From Paludisphaera soli (GTDB lineage: Bacteria > Planctomycetota > Planctomycetia > Isosphaerales > Isosphaeraceae), in NCBI RefSeq assembly GCF_011064595.1, contig NZ_JAALJI010000003.1, positions 330,591 to 394,590 on the forward strand: DNA of 64,000 bases. Direction: 5' to 3'. A program made the translations under genes and the position numbers. The first letter of the stretch is position 1. Each line of letters begins with the position of its first letter. The notes beneath the pieces were generated by a model. The model was not told where the DNA came from and did no database searches. It saw only the letters and a list, made by a program, of their open reading frames with translations. Positions 1 to 10,294 of this stretch are shown piece after piece.

Positions 1-2676
1 CTGGCCAACATGCGGATCAGCAGCGACGAGATCCTCGCCGCCGTCCGCTCCGAGAACCTCCAGGCCGCCGCCGGCAAGATCGGCGGCTCCCCCGTCCCCG
101 AGGGCCAGGTCCGCGAGTTCCCGATCACCGTCAAGGGGCGGCTCTCCAAGGCGGCCGAGTTCGAGGAGATCATCGTCCGCCGCAACGACGACGGCTCGAT
201 CGTCCGCCTCAAGGACGTAGCCCGCGTCGAGCTGGCCTCGGAGAACTACGAGACCGCCGGCTTTCTGGACGGCCAGCCCGCCGGCGCCATGCCGGTCTTC
301 CAGTACGCCGACGCCAACGCCCTGAACATCGTCGAGGCCGTCCACCACGAGATGGAGCGGGTCAAGAAGGACTTCCCCGAGGGCCTCGACTACGCGATGG
401 CCTACGACACGACCAAGTACGTCGAGGAGAACATCGAGGAGGTGCAGCACACCCTCCTAGAGGCCTTCGGCCTGGTCATGATCGTGGTCTTCGTCTTCCT
501 CCAGGGCGTCCGGGCCACCATCATCCCGTTGATCGCCATCCCGGTCTCACTGATCGCCACCTTCGCGGCGATGGCCCTGTTCGGGTTCTCGATCAACTCG
601 TTGACGCTCTGCGGCCTGGTCCTGGCGATCGGCCTGGTGGTCGACGATGCGATCATCGTGGTCGAGAACGTCGAGAAGTTCCTCCATCGCGGCTATCGGC
701 CGCTGGAGGCCACCCGTGCGGCCATGGCCGAAATCACCACGCCGATCATCACGATCACGCTCGTCCTCGCCGCCGTGTTCGTCCCGGTCGCCTTCATGCC
801 CGGCATGACCGGCCGGCTCTACAACCAGTTCGCGATGACGATCGTCTTCTCGTTCGTGTTCTCGGCCATCAACTCGCTGACCCTCAGCCCGGCCATGGCC
901 CGGCTCTTCCTCAAGCCCAAGCACGGCGAGACCCGCTTCTTCCTCTTCCGCTGGTTCAACCGCGGCATGAAGTGGATCGAGGACTCGTACGACTCGGTCC
1001 TCCTGTTCACGGCGAAGCACTGGTGGACGATCGTGGCACCTTCCGTCCTGCTGCTGGCCCTGACCGTCTACATGGTCGGGGTCCGGCCCAAGGCGTTCGT
1101 GCCCACGGAGGACCTGGGCTACCTGATCGTCGTCATCCAGACGCCCGACGGCACCAGCCGCGAGATCACCTCGAAGGTGGTCCACCAGGTCGCCGAGATC
1201 GCCATGAAGCTCGACGGCATCCAGCACGTCGTGGCCCTGGACGGCCTGAACATCATGAACTCGACGACCCAGAGCAACGCGGGCGTCGTCTTCACCCCCC
1301 TCAAGCCCTGGTCGGAACGCCGGTCGCCCGAGCTGCGGGCCGCGGCGCTCTCGCAGAAGTTCCAGGGGATGCTGTTCTCCCAGATACACAACGCCCTGCC
1401 GCTGGTGCTCCAGCCCCCGCCGATCCGCGGCCTCAGCCAGACCGGCGGCCACGAGATCGTCATCGAGGACCGCGCGGCCAAGGGGGTGGACGCCCTCCAG
1501 CGGGTCGTCGACCAGTTCCAGGACGCGGCCAGCAAGCGGCCCGAACTGGCCAGCGTCTTCACCTCGTACACGGCCCGCGTCCCGCAGCTCCGGTTCGAGC
1601 TGGACCGCACCAAGGCCCGCCGGCTCGACGTGCCCGTGGCCGACGTCTTCGCCACCCTGCAGGTCAACCTGGGGGCCTATTACGTCAACGATTTCGACCT
1701 CTACGGGAAGGTCTGGCGCGTCCTCATGCAGGCCGAGGGGGGCGTGCGGAGCAAGCCCGAGGACATCCAGAACCTCTACGTGCTCAACCGCAAGGGGGAA
1801 CGCGTGCCGCTCAGCAGCCTGGGCGAGGTGCACTACACCCTCGGGCCGATCGACGTCCCGCACTACAACCTCTACACCTCGGCCAAGATGATCGGCAATC
1901 CCGCGCCCGGCTTCAGCTCGGGCCAGGCGCTCACCGCCCTTCAGCAGATCGCCGACGAGGTGCTCCCCGAGGGCTTCGGCTACGAGTACACCGGCACCAC
2001 GCTCCAGGAGGTCAAGACCGGCAACCAGGCGACCTACATCTTCGGCCTGTCGGTCGTCTGCGTCTTCCTGTTCATGGCGGCCCTCTACGAGAGTTGGATT
2101 CGGCCCACGGTCATCATCCTCACGGTCCCCCTGGCCATGTTCGGGGCGATGGTCGGGCTCTGGATCTACGACATGCCGCTGGACGTCTTCGGCCAGATCG
2201 GCCTCGTCATGCTCATCGGCCTGGAGACCAAGAACGCGATCCTCCTGGTCGAGTTCGCGGTCGAGCAGCGCGAGAAGCACGGCAAGAGCATCATCGAATC
2301 GGCCATGATCGCCTCTCGCGAGAGGCTGCGGCCGATCCTCATGACCTCCTTCGCCTTCGTCATGGGCGTGCTGCCGATGGCCCGGGCGACGGGTGCCGGC
2401 GCCTACAGCCGGAACTCCCTCGGCGTGGTGATCGCCTTCGGCATCGCGGTCAGCACCGTGCTCGGCCGGTTCGTGATCCCGATCTATTACGTCCTCGGCG
2501 AACGCCTGGCCGACTACCTGCGGAAGCTCCGCAACGGCGACGAGGTCGACGACGATCACGAGGCCGAGCCGGCCCACCACGACGCCCGCCCCGTCCTGGC
2601 GGGAGCCACCGCGAACGGGAACGGCCTGGTCCACTACCCCTCCACCGAGGGCGCCGGCCACGCCGCCCGAGATTGA
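1..2676 (+). CDS. RND-family multidrug efflux permease (AcrB/MexB type), 5' truncated by window edge
   Basis: Inner-membrane proton-driven pump subunit that would pair with a periplasmic adaptor and an outer-membrane channel. The reading frame is open back to base 1, so the true start lies outside; 891 residues are visible against about 1,040 for the family. The visible part begins inside the first periplasmic porter loop. The TM4 proton-relay motif GLVVDDAI lies near visible residues 211-217 and the TM10 lysine in GLETKNA near residue 744, so the core catalytic residues are present. The C-terminus carries an acidic, His-containing tail. A hairpin terminator follows the stop directly, so this is the last gene of its unit; the adaptor gene is presumably upstream. 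The substrate cannot be told from sequence. Confidence 0.95.
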   Translation: MANMRISSDEILAAVRSENLQAAAGKIGGSPVPEGQVREFPITVKGRLSKAAEFEEIIVRRNDDGSIVRLKDVARVELASENYETAGFLDGQPAGAMPVFQYADANALNIVEAVHHEMERVKKDFPEGLDYAMAYDTTKYVEENIEEVQHTLLEAFGLVMIVVFVFLQGVRATIIPLIAIPVSLIATFAAMALFGFSINSLTLCGLVLAIGLVVDDAIIVVENVEKFLHRGYRPLEATRAAMAEITTPIITITLVLAAVFVPVAFMPGMTGRLYNQFAMTIVFSFVFSAINSLTLSPAMARLFLKPKHGETRFFLFRWFNRGMKWIEDSYDSVLLFTAKHWWTIVAPSVLLLALTVYMVGVRPKAFVPTEDLGYLIVVIQTPDGTSREITSKVVHQVAEIAMKLDGIQHVVALDGLNIMNSTTQSNAGVVFTPLKPWSERRSPELRAAALSQKFQGMLFSQIHNALPLVLQPPPIRGLSQTGGHEIVIEDRAAKGVDALQRVVDQFQDAASKRPELASVFTSYTARVPQLRFELDRTKARRLDVPVADVFATLQVNLGAYYVNDFDLYGKVWRVLMQAEGGVRSKPEDIQNLYVLNRKGERVPLSSLGEVHYTLGPIDVPHYNLYTSAKMIGNPAPGFSSGQALTALQQIADEVLPEGFGYEYTGTTLQEVKTGNQATYIFGLSVVCVFLFMAALYESWIRPTVIILTVPLAMFGAMVGLWIYDMPLDVFGQIGLVMLIGLETKNAILLVEFAVEQREKHGKSIIESAMIASRERLRPILMTSFAFVMGVLPMARATGAGAYSRNSLGVVIAFGIAVSTVLGRFVIPIYYVLGERLADYLRKLRNGDEVDDDHEAEPAHHDARPVLAGATANGNGLVHYPSTEGAGHAARD

Positions 2677-2703
2677 CCGCGGAAGCCTATCCTACGCCTC
2701 ACG

Positions 2704-2742
2704 ACCCCATCCCGCCGACCGGCCCGGATGGGGTTTTCGTTT
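2704..2742 (+). terminator. Rho-independent terminator of the RND permease gene
   Basis: A perfect 9-bp stem (ACCCCATCC at 2704-2712 pairing with GGATGGGGT at 2726-2734), a 13-nt loop, and a run TTTTCGTTT overlapping and following the stem. It lies 28 nt after the stop codon. Confidence 0.75.
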
Positions 2743-3046
2743 CCACCCCTCGCCAGGCCTCGTCGTGTCGCTGCGGAACCGGTCGGCGGAGCGTAGGCGC
2801 CTCCTCAGTGACCGCCGACTTCGACCTTGCTATCGAGGCCCCCCGAGTTCGTCCAGCGCGGCGAGTTCCCGCAGGTCGCTCTCAAGCGAGCCGCGACGTC
2901 CCCATTCGACGATCGAGATGCATTGTCTAAGCTGCGGCGTTCCCGGACGCTCCCGCTCTTTGACAATCCGGAAGGACCCATCGGACTGCGCGAAAGGCCT
3001 CGGTGTCGGGAGTCCAGGGCCATCCGTGCGGTGGTCGGACGCGCCG

Positions 3047-3146
3047 AACGAACCCAATCCCCAGAGGCGAAAATCGACGCTACCTCCTACAAGACTGGCG
3101 GTAGCGTCGATTGGCTTCGATTTGGGGTCCGGCAAACGAACCCAAT
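3047..3146. repeat. Small repeat element: 12-bp direct repeats flanking a 13-bp inverted repeat
   Basis: AACGAACCCAAT occurs at 3047-3058 and again exactly at 3135-3146. Between the copies lies a perfect inverted repeat, AATCGACGCTACC at 3072-3084 and its complement at 3100-3112, with a 15-nt loop. Read on the minus strand, the hairpin is followed by TTTT and sits 42 nt after the stop of the peptidase gene, so it may also act as that gene's terminator. No protein-like reading frame was recognised here. The origin (dispersed repeat family or local structure) is inference. Confidence 0.5.
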
Positions 3147-3153
3147 TTTGACC

Positions 3154-3999
3154 TCAGCGAGAGTCTTGGCGGGTCGGCCGCTGGGAGAGGCCCGGTTCGT
3201 CGCCGTAGGCGAGGACGGCGTCGTTGGCGGGGGGTGCGTTGCGGTTGGCGATCAGTCCGCGGTGCCAGGATCGCCAGGCGCGGTCGAGTTCGCGGACGTC
3301 GGCCAGGCCGTAGTGGTCCAGGGTGGCCGAGTCCCAGTCCGTCTCCAGGCCGTCGCGGACGAACTTGAGGAACCGGGGCCGGCCGCCGATCTCGATGAGG
3401 AATCGGGAGATCGAGTAGCCCTGGCCGTAGAAGGCCATGAGGTCGCTGGGATACTCTTCGATTCGGAAGAGGTCGCCGAGGAAGATCTCGCCGCGGCGGG
3501 CGAGCAAGTCGACGGCGATCTGGTCGTGCCGGGTCCGCTCCCGCTCGTCCTCGCTCAGGAGCGAGGCGCCCTCGTCGGCCCAGCGCGGCATGGGGCCGCC
3601 GAAGAAGGCCGCGAAGACGGTGTGCGTGACCTCATGGGGGAGCGCCGAGGCCAGGATGCGGTCGAGCCGGCCCTCGACGACCATGCTCTGGTCGCTGACG
3701 TGGCCGTGATCGAACCCGAAGGAGGTGAGGCCCCCGGCCTCGCCCCCGGTCAGCTTCACCTTCACCGGACAGGGGACCGCCCAGTCGGGGAGTTCGCGGC
3801 CGAGCCAGGCGAGGGCGATCGTACGTCGGCATTCCTCGGCATGTTCCGCAACCTTCATCGCCACGTCGCGGTTGGGGGCCTCGACGACGAAGTTCTTGGT
3901 ACGGTGGGAGGCGCCGCCGAGCAGCGGCAGGAGGCCCAGGAGCAGGGCCGCGGCGGCGCGGGCGCGGGGGCCGGAAGACCGAACGCGATAGGCATCCAT
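3154..3999 (-). CDS. Exported gluzincin-type metallopeptidase (peptidase MA-like)
   Basis: Predicted zinc-dependent peptidase of 281 residues. The zinc motif HEVTH is at residues 122-126 and a downstream Glu in WADEG at 143 fits the third ligand of gluzincins of the MA-like group. A hydrophobic stretch at residues 15-30 after Arg residues suggests a signal peptide, so the protein should act outside the cytoplasm. The ATG at 3999 is preferred over a GTG three codons upstream because the GGAGGA ribosome site would overlap that GTG. The gene is transcribed away from the CNNM gene. The substrate is unknown, and the family assignment rests on the motif and spacing only. Confidence 0.75.
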   Translation of the reverse strand: MDAYRVRSSGPRARAAAALLLGLLPLLGGASHRTKNFVVEAPNRDVAMKVAEHAEECRRTIALAWLGRELPDWAVPCPVKVKLTGGEAGGLTSFGFDHGHVSDQSMVVEGRLDRILASALPHEVTHTVFAAFFGGPMPRWADEGASLLSEDERERTRHDQIAVDLLARRGEIFLGDLFRIEEYPSDLMAFYGQGYSISRFLIEIGGRPRFLKFVRDGLETDWDSATLDHYGLADVRELDRAWRSWHRGLIANRNAPPANDAVLAYGDEPGLSQRPTRQDSR

Positions 4000-4166
4000 G
4001 CGGCGCACTCCTCCATGAGCGTTCGCGGGTCGGGCTCGATCCTTCGAGCAAGCCAGGGACGAGGGCCGGACGTCGGGACGGCTCGGTCTCTCATCGCGGA
4101 GACTTTAGCAAAAACCCCCTCCGCTGTCGCCCCTTTTTCCGATCGGTCGCAAGCCTCGACCCGGCC

Positions 4167-4207
4167 TACAATTCGAGAGTGTCAGGCCGGACGCAATCGG
4201 TTAGAAT
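4167..4207 (+). promoter_or_regulatory. Possible -10 elements upstream of the CNNM gene
   Basis: Two -10-like hexamers lie in the leader: TACAAT at 4167-4172 and TAGAAT at 4202-4207, in otherwise GC-rich sequence. No good -35 hexamer is visible at the expected distance, so this is only suggestive. Confidence 0.3.
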
Positions 4208-4280
4208 CCCCGGATCGCGGGCGCATCGACGCCCGGGCCGAGTCCGCCCCGCACCCCGACAGGAACCCGGCAAGCCCGAC

Positions 4281-5636
4281 ATGGAGACGTCCCACTTCCT
4301 CATCATCTCGGGCTTGATCCTGATCAACGCCTACTTCGTCGCAGCCGAGTTCGCGCTGGTGAAGGTGCGGACCAGCCAGATCGACCAGCTCGCCCAGCAG
4401 GGGAACTGGGCCGCCCGGCTCACCAGCAAGGCCCTGGACCGCCTGGACCTCTACCTCTCGGCCTCGCAGATCGGCATCACGGTCGCGAGCCTCGCGCTGG
4501 GCCGCGCGATCGAGAAGTGGATCGACCCGGTGATGGAACACCTGCTGGAGTGGGTCGGGCTCGGGCACTCCCGACTCGCCGTGGGGGGGATGTCGATCGC
4601 CCTGGTGCCAATCCTCTCCCTCACGTTCGTCACCTTCCTGCACATGGCCCTCGGCGAGCAGGCGCCCAAGACCCTGGCGATCCGGGCTCCGCGCGTCGTC
4701 GCCCTGGTCACGTCCCCTCCCCTCGTCCTGCTGGCCTACGTCTTCTGGCCGGCGATCTGGCTGCTCAACACGGCCAGCAACCTGACCCTCAAGGTCCTGG
4801 GGCTGGGGGGCGCGAGTTCCGAGGAGATCTCCCACACCGACGAGGAGATCCGTCACATCCTGGCCGAGAGCGTCGAGGGGGGCCACCTCTCGCGCAGCGA
4901 ACGGGTGATGATCGAGAACGTCCTGACCCTGGAGGAGAAGACCGCCAGGCGAGTCATGATCCCCCGGCCCGACATCGTCTACCTCAGCCTGTCCCGGCCG
5001 TTCGAGGAGAATCTGCGGCTCGCCCGACAGGCCGGACATACCCGCTATCCGCTCTGCGAGGACGACCTGACGTCGGTGGTCGGCATGATCCACGTCAAGG
5101 ACGTCTTCCGCAGCGGCGGATTCCAGAACGGCCGGGTCGACCTCCGCCAGCTCGCCCGCAAGGCCCCGTACCTGCCCGTGACGCTCCGGCTGGATCAGCT
5201 CCTCCTGGAGTTCCAGCGCAACCGGGTCCACCTGGCGATGCTCCTCGACGAGTACGGCAGCGTCGTCGGCATGGTCACCCTGGAGAACGTCCTGGAAGAG
5301 CTGGTCGGCCCGATCCAGGACGAGTTCGACCGCGAGGCCCCCGAGGTCACCCCGCTCGGAGACGGCGTCTTCGAGGTCGAGGCCTCCTGCCCGCTCGACC
5401 GCCTGGAGGAGGCCGTCGGCATCGAGATCCCCGAGACCGACGCCGAGACCACCGGCGGCCTGATCCTCGACCTGCTGGGCCGCCTGGCACACGCCGGCGA
5501 TTACGTCGAGATCGAGGGCCACCGCCTGGTGGTCCTCAAGGCCGATCCCACCCGCATCCGCAAGGTCCGGATCGAGCCGATCGTCCCGGCGGACGTCCAA
5601 GGCGAGCGGCCCCGCGACGAGCCCGAGTCGGCCTGA
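4281..5636 (+). CDS. CNNM/CorC-HlyC family membrane protein with CBS pair (hemolysin-like)
   Basis: Membrane protein of 451 residues of the family that contains CorB/CorC-type magnesium efflux and YrkA/TlyC-like proteins. It has a DUF21 (CNNM) transmembrane domain over about residues 1-200, then two CBS motifs over about 205-330 (one ends in the typical LLDEYGSVVGMVTLENVLEELVG region), and a C-terminal CorC_HlyC domain over about 345-430. The ATG at 4281 starts directly at the hydrophobic first helix; the frame is open further upstream but that stretch is Arg/Pro-rich and not family-like. Role in ion (Mg/Co) homeostasis is inferred from the family; true haemolytic activity is not implied. Confidence 0.9.
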   Translation: METSHFLIISGLILINAYFVAAEFALVKVRTSQIDQLAQQGNWAARLTSKALDRLDLYLSASQIGITVASLALGRAIEKWIDPVMEHLLEWVGLGHSRLAVGGMSIALVPILSLTFVTFLHMALGEQAPKTLAIRAPRVVALVTSPPLVLLAYVFWPAIWLLNTASNLTLKVLGLGGASSEEISHTDEEIRHILAESVEGGHLSRSERVMIENVLTLEEKTARRVMIPRPDIVYLSLSRPFEENLRLARQAGHTRYPLCEDDLTSVVGMIHVKDVFRSGGFQNGRVDLRQLARKAPYLPVTLRLDQLLLEFQRNRVHLAMLLDEYGSVVGMVTLENVLEELVGPIQDEFDREAPEVTPLGDGVFEVEASCPLDRLEEAVGIEIPETDAETTGGLILDLLGRLAHAGDYVEIEGHRLVVLKADPTRIRKVRIEPIVPADVQGERPRDEPESA

Positions 5637-5672
5637 CCTCGCCGGGTCGGTGCCCCCGGGCGCGGAGTCGGC

Positions 5673-5678
5673 TATAAT
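5673..5678 (+). promoter_or_regulatory. Candidate -10 box (TATAAT) of the lut operon
   Basis: A perfect TATAAT lies 95 nt before the lutA start, in a GC-rich intergenic stretch. No TTGACA-like -35 is seen 16-18 nt upstream, so the promoter may depend on an activator or an extended element. Confidence 0.4.
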
Positions 5679-5772
5679 CCCTGGTGTTCGCGACTCGCGG
5701 GATGCGCGGTCGGCCTTTCGGCCCGGCGGCTCGCCCCTCCCGGCCGCCGCGGGTCCGCCGGAGCTGGCGCCG

Positions 5773-6558
5773 ATGCATGTTTCGCTGTTCATCACTTGCT
5801 TCAACGACACCCTGTTCCCCGGCACGGGCAAGGCCATGGTCGCCCTTCTGGAACGCCTCGGCCACACGGTCGACTTCCCGATGGGCCAGACCTGCTGCGG
5901 CCAGATGCACTACAACACCGGCTACCAGCGCGAGAGCCTCCCGCTGATGCGACGGTTCGTGGATATCTTCCGGGATTCCGAGGTCGTGGTCTCCCCCTCG
6001 GCCTCGTGCGTCGCCATGGTCCACGAGGCCTATCCGAAGCTCGCCGCCGAGACCGGCGACGCCGGCCTCGTCCGCGAAGTCGAGGCGCTCGTCCCCCGGG
6101 TGTTCGAGCTGACCATGTTCCTGGCCGACAAGCTCGGGGTCGAGGACGTCGGGGCCTACTTCCCGCACCGGGTGACCTTCCACACGACCTGCCATTCCAA
6201 GCGGATGCTCCACATCGGCGACGCCCCGCTGAGGCTGCTGAGGAAGGTGCGCGGGATCGACCTCGTCGAGCTTCCCCGGGTCGACGAGTGCTGCGGGTTC
6301 GGCGGGACATTCGCCGTCAAGAACGCCGACACGTCGATCGCCATGCTCTCGGACAAGATCCGCTGCGTCCTGGACACCCGCGCCGAGTACTGCGCGTCGG
6401 CCGACAACTCGTGCCTCATGCACATCGGCGGCGGCCTCCATCGCCAGCGAGCGGGGGTCAACCCGATCCACATCGCCGAGATCCTGGCCACGACCGAGGA
6501 CGGCATGCCGGCCGGCGGCATCGCGGCGGCCGCGGCGGTCGCCGAAAGGAACGCTTGA
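5773..6558 (+). CDS. lutA: L-lactate oxidation complex subunit LutA, (Fe-S) oxidoreductase
   Basis: First gene of lutABC, whose products oxidise L-lactate to pyruvate in many bacteria lacking or supplementing LldD. The 261-residue protein has two CCG domains: CCG at residues 41-43 and 173-175, each with an associated upstream cysteine motif (SCV near 79 and TCH at 139-141), which bind a noncubane [4Fe-4S] cluster in this family. Length matches the family (about 240-260). The ATG at 5773 begins the conserved N-terminal beta strand; the open frame upstream is not family-like. LutB follows after 2 nt, so translation is probably coupled. Confidence 0.93.
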   Translation: MHVSLFITCFNDTLFPGTGKAMVALLERLGHTVDFPMGQTCCGQMHYNTGYQRESLPLMRRFVDIFRDSEVVVSPSASCVAMVHEAYPKLAAETGDAGLVREVEALVPRVFELTMFLADKLGVEDVGAYFPHRVTFHTTCHSKRMLHIGDAPLRLLRKVRGIDLVELPRVDECCGFGGTFAVKNADTSIAMLSDKIRCVLDTRAEYCASADNSCLMHIGGGLHRQRAGVNPIHIAEILATTEDGMPAGGIAAAAAVAERNA

Positions 6559-6560
6559 TC

Positions 6561-8090
6561 ATGGCCCGACACGACCCGACGACCAACGCCGAACTGATGT
6601 CGCGCGAGGGGGTCCCCCCCCTCCCCACGAAGCAGCCGGCGATGAGCTTCCAGGACGCGGCGAAGCTCTCCCTGGGAGACTCCCAGCTTCGCTTCAACAT
6701 GGGGAAGGCCACGAACACGATCCGCGGCAAGCGGGTCAAGGTGGTCGAGGAGATGCCCGACTGGGAGGCCCTCCGCGAGGCCGGCCGCGCCATCAAGGAT
6801 CGGACCCTCCGCCACCTCGACAAGTACCTCCTCCAGTTCGAAGCCTCGGTGGCCCGCGTCGGCGGCAAGATCCACTGGGCCGCCGACGCCGACGACGCCA
6901 ACCGGATCGTCGCCGACCTCGTCAAGGCCCAAGGCGCGAAGGAGGTGGTCAAGATCAAGTCGCTGACCACCGACGAGATCGGGCTCAACGAGGCCCTGGC
7001 CCGCGAGGGGATCACGGCGCACGAGACGGACCTCGCCGAGCTGATCATCCAGCTGGCCGACGAGCGGTCCTCGCACATCCTCGTCCCCGCCATCCACAAG
7101 AGTCGCGCCGAGATCCGCGAACTGTTCCGTCGCACCCTGGAGAACACCGAGGAGCTGACCGACGACCCCCGGGCCCTCGCCGCGGCCGCCCGCGCGCACC
7201 TCCGCAAGAAGTTCCTGACCGTGCCCGTCGCCGTCAGCGGCGTGAACTTCGGCGTCGCCGAGACCGGCACCGTCTGCATCGTCGAGTCCGAGGGGAACGG
7301 CCGGATGTGCCTGACCCTGCCCAAGGTCCTCATCTCGGTCATGGGCATCGAGAAGGTCGTGCCGACCTGGCGGGACATGGAGGTCTATCTCCAACTGCTC
7401 CCGCGGTCGAGCACCGCCGAGCGGATGAACCCGTACACCTCGTTCTGGACCGGCATCGCCCCTCCGGGCGACGGGCCGGATGAGTTCCACGTCATCCTGC
7501 TGGACGACGGCCGCTCCAAGGTCCTGACGGACCGCGTGGGCCGCCAGGCCCTCGCCTGCATCCGCTGCTCGGCCTGCCTCAACATCTGCCCGGTCTACGA
7601 GCGCACCGGCGGCCACGCCTACAACTCCGTCTATCCCGGACCGATCGGCGCTATCCTGACGCCCCAGCTCGTCGGCGTCGAGAACGCCGGCTCGCTCCCT
7701 TATGCATCGTCGCTCTGCGGGGCCTGCTACGAGGTGTGCCCGGTGAAGATCAACATCCCCGAAGTGCTCGTCCACCTTCGCGGCAAGGTCGTCCGCAAGA
7801 AGCAGGAGACCCTGCGCGGGCAACTCGCCCCCGAGAACGTGGCGATGAAGACCCTGGGCCGCGTCTTCGCCTCGCCCCGACGCTATGCGGCGATGCAGAA
7901 GATGGGCCGGCAGGGGCAGAAGTTGATGGTCAAGGGGGGGGTGATCGAACGCATCCCCGGCTACCTCGGCGGCTGGACTTCCGTCCGCGACGTCTACCCG
8001 ATCGCCCCCCAGACCTTCCGCGAGTGGTGGAAGCAGCGCGAGCGCAAGGTCCTGCCCAAGCAGCCCCCTCGCGAGGAGACCCGGCCATGA
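6561..8090 (+). CDS. lutB: Lactate utilisation iron-sulfur protein LutB
   Basis: A 509-residue LUD-domain protein with ferredoxin-like clusters. The first 4Fe-4S motif is C-x2-C-x2-C-x3-CP starting at residue 333 (CIRCSACLNICP), and a second partial set C-x2-C-x3-C starts at residue 386. The N-terminal half is the LUD domain, with the conserved GVNFGVAETGT stretch around residue 230. It should carry electrons between LutA, LutC and the respiratory chain. The start ATG at 6561 lies 2 nt after lutA, and the stop overlaps the lutC start as ATGA. No lactate permease (LutP/LldP) gene is adjacent. Confidence 0.93.
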   Translation: MARHDPTTNAELMSREGVPPLPTKQPAMSFQDAAKLSLGDSQLRFNMGKATNTIRGKRVKVVEEMPDWEALREAGRAIKDRTLRHLDKYLLQFEASVARVGGKIHWAADADDANRIVADLVKAQGAKEVVKIKSLTTDEIGLNEALAREGITAHETDLAELIIQLADERSSHILVPAIHKSRAEIRELFRRTLENTEELTDDPRALAAAARAHLRKKFLTVPVAVSGVNFGVAETGTVCIVESEGNGRMCLTLPKVLISVMGIEKVVPTWRDMEVYLQLLPRSSTAERMNPYTSFWTGIAPPGDGPDEFHVILLDDGRSKVLTDRVGRQALACIRCSACLNICPVYERTGGHAYNSVYPGPIGAILTPQLVGVENAGSLPYASSLCGACYEVCPVKINIPEVLVHLRGKVVRKKQETLRGQLAPENVAMKTLGRVFASPRRYAAMQKMGRQGQKLMVKGGVIERIPGYLGGWTSVRDVYPIAPQTFREWWKQRERKVLPKQPPREETRP

Positions 8091-8749
8091 CCCCGCCCCG
8101 AGAGACCGTCCTGGCCAGGATCCGCGCCGCCCTGACGGACGTTCCGACGCTCGAACGCCCCGAAGACGTCGTGATCGATCGGTCCTACCGGCACATCGAC
8201 GACGAGCCCGAACGAGCACGCCTCGAACGATTCATCGAGAGGGTCCGCGAGTACAAGGCTCGGGTCAAGGTCGCCCGGGCCGACGACCTTTCAAGGGCGA
8301 TCGCCGAGTCGTGCGCCGAGAGGGGCGTCGCCCGCCTCGTCACACCGGCTGACCTCCCCGACGGGTGGGCGCCGCCGGGAGTCGAATTGATCCGAGAGCC
8401 CGGCCTGACGAACGACGAGTTGGAGCGGAGCGACGGCGTCCTGACCGCGTGCGCCCTGGGGATCGCCCAGACCGGGACGGTGGTCCTCGACAGCGGACCC
8501 GGCCAGGGCCGACGGGCGATCTCCCTCGTGCCGGACTACCACCTCTGCGTGGTCTTCGATCGACAGGTCGTCGGCCTGGTCCCCGAGGCCGTCGTGAGGC
8601 TCCAGGCCGCGGCCGAGTCCCCCGCGCGGCCGATCACGTTCATCTCCGGGCCGTCGGCCACGTCCGACATCGAGCTCAACCGCGTCGAAGGCGTCCACGG
8701 CCCCCGGACCCTGGAAGTCATCGTCGTGACCGAGCTGGACGTCTCCTGA
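8087..8749 (+). CDS. lutC: Lactate utilisation protein LutC (LUD domain)
   Basis: A 220-residue LUD-domain protein, third component of the LutABC lactate oxidation system. It contains the family segment GIAQTGTVVLDSGPGQGRR and ends with the conserved SATSDIELNRVEGVHGP stretch, which LutB shares only in part. The ATG at 8087 overlaps the lutB stop by 4 nt (ATGA), which indicates translational coupling. It is the last gene of the operon and faces citrate synthase tail to tail. Confidence 0.93.
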   Translation: MTPPRETVLARIRAALTDVPTLERPEDVVIDRSYRHIDDEPERARLERFIERVREYKARVKVARADDLSRAIAESCAERGVARLVTPADLPDGWAPPGVELIREPGLTNDELERSDGVLTACALGIAQTGTVVLDSGPGQGRRAISLVPDYHLCVVFDRQVVGLVPEAVVRLQAAAESPARPITFISGPSATSDIELNRVEGVHGPRTLEVIVVTELDVS

Positions 8750-8761
8750 GCCCGGAGGCTC

Positions 8762-8802
8762 GCTGATTTCTGGAGGCGGGAACGCACCCCCGCCTTCGCG
8801 AA

Positions 8803-8807
<5 letters not shown>
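8762..8807. terminator. Hairpin between convergent lutC and citrate synthase genes
   Basis: A nested inverted repeat: GCTGATT at 8762-8768 can pair with AATCAGC at 8801-8807, and inside it an about 9-bp GC-rich stem joins 8772-8780 to 8789-8797. There is no T-run on either side, so it may be a barrier to convergent transcription rather than a classic intrinsic terminator. It overlaps the last codons of citrate synthase. Confidence 0.4.
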
Positions 8808-10128
<1,321 letters not shown>

Positions 10129-10294
10129 GGACGGACCCTCGACGGGGAGCCAGGGAAGAGCGGGGAAGGCGATCGCGGAGCGGGCCTCGCCTCGAATCGG
10201 GGAGGGTTTGCGGCCGAGGCGTCGGGGGCGGGGGCGGGAGGGCGCGAGCGGCGGGCGGGCCTGGGGCCGCGCCCGCCGCTCGGGGATTTCGGCG

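Noticed and set aside
547..2661. A 704-codon minus-strand open frame across the RND gene
   Set aside because: It is a shadow of a real plus-strand gene in high-GC DNA; composition is Asp/Glu/Arg/Gly-rich with no family pattern.
2765..3151. A 128-codon plus-strand frame after the RND gene
   Set aside because: Ser/Arg-rich, no ribosome site, crosses the terminator region and the repeat element.
6156..8219. A 687-codon minus-strand open frame over lutBC
   Set aside because: Antisense shadow; the plus strand encodes intact LutB and LutC with catalytic motifs.
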